64,000 nucleotides of DNA, from contig CAJJDN010000044.1 in the NCBI GenBank assembly GCA_905182985.1, forward strand, positions 512,919-576,918, read 5' to 3'. This document shows positions 61,094 through 64,000 of this stretch, one piece after another; within the stretch, counting starts at the first letter, position 1, and every line of letters begins with the position of its first letter. The position numbers and the translations under genes were made by a program. Source of the DNA: Paramecium sonneborni. Its lineage: Eukaryota > Ciliophora > Oligohymenophorea > Peniculida > Parameciidae. The notes under the pieces were generated by a model. That model was not told where the DNA came from and did no database searches. It worked only from the letters and a program-made list of their open reading frames with translations.

Positions 61094-61966
61094 TCATTTA
61101 TAACTATTTTACATACTATATTGAAATTGGCAGTCTTATTTACAAAGTTTAATTTTTTCTAAACTTATATTATAAATAATTTCTTTCTAAAACTATTGAT
61201 AGAATTCTATACTCCATCCAAATTAATTAATCTAATCAAAAGGGTAGAACCTAAAAAAAAGCACCAAAAACAATTCTTTAAATAATTAATAATAAGTATT
61301 AATTTAATGGTTAATAACTCTCTAGCAATTTGAAAAAATTTATTTCCAAAGCTAATTCCTTTTAATAAATATATTTATGAATAGCATGATGTTATGTATG
61401 ATTTTAATAAATACAACAAAATTAAATAATTGCCATCCCATCTTTTAATCTATTCTTTTTTTTAATGGTTATTCTGAAGAGTGGGGTGAAAATTAGATAA
61501 TGACTTCTTTGTTCTCTTTTATATGAGATTTAGCTTTGATTTCTTAGTCTTCATTTTATTCTTTCTCATCCAATTAATTTACTGATCTTATTAACTTTTT
61601 ATGTTTTCTTGCTTCTATCATTTTCAAATGCAATCTCATAGCCATAACAATTAGACATGATATGAATTTTTGCATAATTTATGTCTTAACCCAATCTTTT
61701 ATTTAACCAAAATTTTAGTGTATTTTTTGATCTTAGGGCACTTTAAAAATTGTTTTTACATGTTCTTATGGGGATTCCCTCTTATGGATTTGATTAAATT
61801 AGATTTTGCTTTTTGGAAATCCTTTTGGAAAAAGTTTTATATTTTCAAAAGTTATTTTTTTACTTTTTTTAGTTGGATGGAGCGTTCTAAATAGAAATGA
61901 AATATTTAACAATAATAATTTTCGGAAATGGACAGTAAGCATAAGAGTTGTACTTATAACAATCAT
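61094..61966 (-). CDS. Unrecognised minus-strand gene
   Basis: One frame is free of TGA for more than 310 codons (about 62040 to 61094), well above chance; ATG 61966 gives 290 residues. Protein-like stretches include KITFENIKLFPKGFPKSKI, QEHVKTIFKVPQDQKIHQNF, LKMIEARKHKKLIRSVNQL and EQNEDQEIKAKSHIKEN, with a hydrophobic segment KFISCLIVMAM. An upstream exon is suggested by ATG 62144 in another frame (MNSAVEQNSSFLDYINNYM). A 24-nt GT...AG segment of 3n length may be an internal intron. No family is recognised. Confidence 0.45.
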
Positions 61967-62144
61967 TATATTGTTTAGTTAGGGGTGGATGCTAATATAT
62001 GTATAAGAATTAAAAAATAATGTCAATTAAAAGAAAATTATGCTAGGAAAAAAGACTAGATCAATTAAAACTTATTGATATTGTGAGCATATAATTATTA
62101 ATATAGTCTAGAAAAGAACTATTCTGTTCTACGGCTGAGTTCAT

Positions 62145-63010
62145 TATAGAATTTGTAAAAGAATAATTTAATATTGATCTTTGAAGCAGAGATAGTTATT
62201 AGAATTGAACAAATGAGATGATTTGTATTCAATAATATGTTGACAATGAAAATTTTGTAATTAGACTGGTTGATAATAAATGTGATAACATATATTTACA
62301 ACGTTGAATTAAGAGGAAGAGAAATTAGAATTTATGGCTGTTTCGAAACATTCTATAGAATTAAGTTCGTCAGAGCAGTACATTAAATTTAGTATTCTCA
62401 AATTTCAATCGTTACCAGGAAATTTTTTGAATTTTTATCAAATTTACTGAAGTTATTTTTTAGCATCTGGAAAAATAAATAAAATGTTCCAAGAAGAATG
62501 ATGGAGTTAAATGCTTAAAAAGAAAGTTGCTGCTCATGTAATTAAGTAAAAAATAAATTGAAATTCATGTTTTTCTCCATTTTATCATCCATCTTGATAT
62601 CGACTTTGTTGCTGGTACTGATTCATCCGGATTTATTTACAAAATAAAAAGAAACCCAGAATGGAAGCTAACCAAAATAATATTTAAAATGGCTGCAATT
62701 TTCTTTTTTGAATAATTTATTTTTAAGAATATACTTTTTTAATTGTATAATCTTTTGATAATACCTCAATTCATCAACTTTTCTTATTTCCAATCTTTCT
62801 ATTTATCTATTTTATATATTTTAGTACTCTTCTCTATTTATATGTAGCAGTTCATCTATTAGCATTAAAATATCCTTCAATCTGATTATTTATCCCTTTA
62901 AATACTACTATAAACCCTAATCTCATATACTTAAGCAATTAACTTTCTAGAAAAATTAGAGTCTCAACTTTCAAAGGAATCTGTTGAGGAAATTAATATC
63001 AAATAACTCA
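62145..63010. other. Gene-poor A/T-rich stretch with short ORF fragments
   Basis: Short minus-strand open stretches with protein-like composition (for example IPLKVETLIFLESQLLKYM near 62950) are broken by TGAs. No complete gene can be built. It may be decayed coding sequence. Confidence 0.35.
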
Positions 63011-63235
63011 TCAATCACACTTGAAAACATACAATTATATGACTTTAAATTGTAACAAATACACACTTCCCTTTCCTATAGAATATATAAAATTTATTTA
63101 ATTCAAATTTACACTATACAACTTTAATATAAAATGCTTTAAATCTACATGATCTTTTAATTTAATCAGGACGAAAGACTTTCCAAAAATTCTAATTCTG
63201 ATCGATTCCTTATATTTCTCAACTGTACTCAATAC
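63011..63235 (-). pseudogene. Coding-like fragment
   Basis: A minus-strand frame of about 70 codons reading TVEKYKESIRIRIFGKSFVL and LKDHVDLKHFILKLYS, ending at TGA 63011. It lacks a start and has no recognised domain. It may be an exon of the same gene as the neighbouring ORF at 63577-63909 or a relic. Confidence 0.28.
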
Positions 63236-63576
63236 TCAATTATAAGAACAACAATAAATACTTATTATAATTTAATCAAAATCCTATTTTTTTATATACC
63301 TTTACAAATATAAAAACATGCTTCCTTTCAAATATTTATCCTTCCTTCGTATAAATTAGTTTGCTAATAGTTTTTATATGCAAATTGATTTGGCTGATAA
63401 ATATGTTTAATTAAAAGAGACCATGGAAACTTTCTGTGATTACTTATTTTGGATTAAACTTTACAGAAACTTCAATTTGTACTATTAACTAAAAATCAAT
63501 CTCATTGCTTTTTCATTTCGATATGTAATTGTTACCTCTATTCATCTATTCTATGCTCAAAATTTTCTCTTGCTTG

Positions 63577-63909
63577 TCAAATCATACAGAGATTGATCCT
63601 CTATAAAATTATAAAATGATCTGGGGATTGATTTAAAACTTCTTTTACTAACCTCAATGAATTATATATCTAATTTTCAATGTCTTACTTCCAAAATTCA
63701 CTCTTATATTTGCTTCCTACAAAATAATTACGGATCAAACAAAATTTTTTAATACCTAATTTCTTAATCAAATATTATTATTATTTATAAATATTTTCTA
63801 TATATATGTGATCTATTTTTGAGAGTGAAAGATTTTAGTGAATAGAGGGCTACAGATTGTTATTTATATAAGAGAATAAGACAGTGATATTGTAGATTCT
63901 ACTGTTCAT
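63577..63909 (-). CDS. Hypothetical ORF, possibly part of a longer gene leaving the window
   Basis: ATG 63909 to TGA 63577, 110 residues, with the frame open further upstream to about 63955. Protein-like segments include KKLGIKKFCLIRNYFVGSKY, KSEFWKQDIENQIYNSLRL and KEVLNQSPDHFIIL. Directly after the TGA the sequence continues coding-like (RENFEHRIDEQRQQLHIEMK). So an intron that removes the TGA, or a disabling mutation, is likely. Unrecognised. Confidence 0.35.
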
Positions 63910-64000
63910 CCTCTATTTATTCAATATTGATGCGAATTTGGCAATAGCAGAAGAAAAAATAGAAACCTTATTTAATTATAAGTTATAAAAACTTGTTATT

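Noticed and set aside
61670..61894. Plus-strand aromatic-rich ORF (many F/W)
   Set aside because: It is antisense to the better minus-strand frame at 61094-61966, whose composition is protein-like.
1..64000. Reading the window with the standard code as many short ORFs or pseudogenes
   Set aside because: TAA and TAG occur inside every conserved domain at glutamine positions, and all well-supported genes end at TGA, so the ciliate code explains the apparent fragmentation.
63700..64000. Telomere at the right end
   Set aside because: No C4A2 or C3A3-type repeats are present.
1..64000. CRISPR arrays, insertion sequences, rRNA or tRNA genes
   Set aside because: Scanned for direct-repeat arrays, transposase motifs and tRNA T-loop sequence; none was seen. 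Small non-coding RNAs cannot be excluded by eye.

Overview
Reading TAA and TAG as glutamine, with TGA as the only stop, turns this AT-rich window into long uninterrupted proteins. Together with introns of about 20-43 nt (nearly all GT...AG), extremely short intergenic spaces, and a 2,408-residue intronless Cys-rich GPI-type surface antigen, this points to the macronuclear genome of a ciliate, most likely Paramecium. Everything here was translated by eye. Exon joins were chosen because they restore conserved motifs, and most spliced lengths were checked for divisibility by three.

Layout. 1-9.4 kb: tail of an edge gene, a cyclic-nucleotide-binding protein (-), a tRNA adenosine deaminase (+), a complete four-domain voltage-gated Ca2+ channel (+) and a cytochrome b5-domain protein (-). 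9.6-20.6 kb, all +: a beta-helix-like protein, a TBCK orthologue (pseudokinase-TBC-rhodanese), then three tandem hybrid histidine kinases whose stop and start codons overlap as ATGA. 20.6-27.4 kb: an ankyrin/TPR protein (-) that shares a TGATCA with the third kinase, and two OSCA/TMEM63-type channel paralogues arranged tail-to-tail. 28.3-36 kb: a two-TM protein, a rhomboid-like protein, a Ser/Thr kinase (-), a MORN protein (-), a METTL21-like methyltransferase and a peroxisomal 2-hydroxyacyl-CoA lyase (-) ending in SKL. 36.6-45.6 kb: a 2,982-residue Cys-rich/beta-helix/multi-TM protein. 46.2-52.1 kb: a FAIM1-like protein with an endocytic-motif tail and TAA-coded polyglutamine, a coiled-coil protein (-), and a low-complexity gene carrying an intron-less frame block. 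52.9-60.1 kb: the surface antigen (-). 60.1-64 kb: poorly structured sequence with small unrecognised or decayed ORFs.

Functionally the window is rich in membrane signalling: Ca2+ entry (Cav), mechano/osmo-gated channels (OSCA), cyclic-nucleotide sensing, phosphorelay (three hybrid kinases) and Rab/endosome control (TBCK, possibly the FAIM-like adaptor). There is no evidence of a bacterial-style operon, but the overlapping kinase junctions and 15-47 nt divergent spacers are remarkable for a eukaryote.
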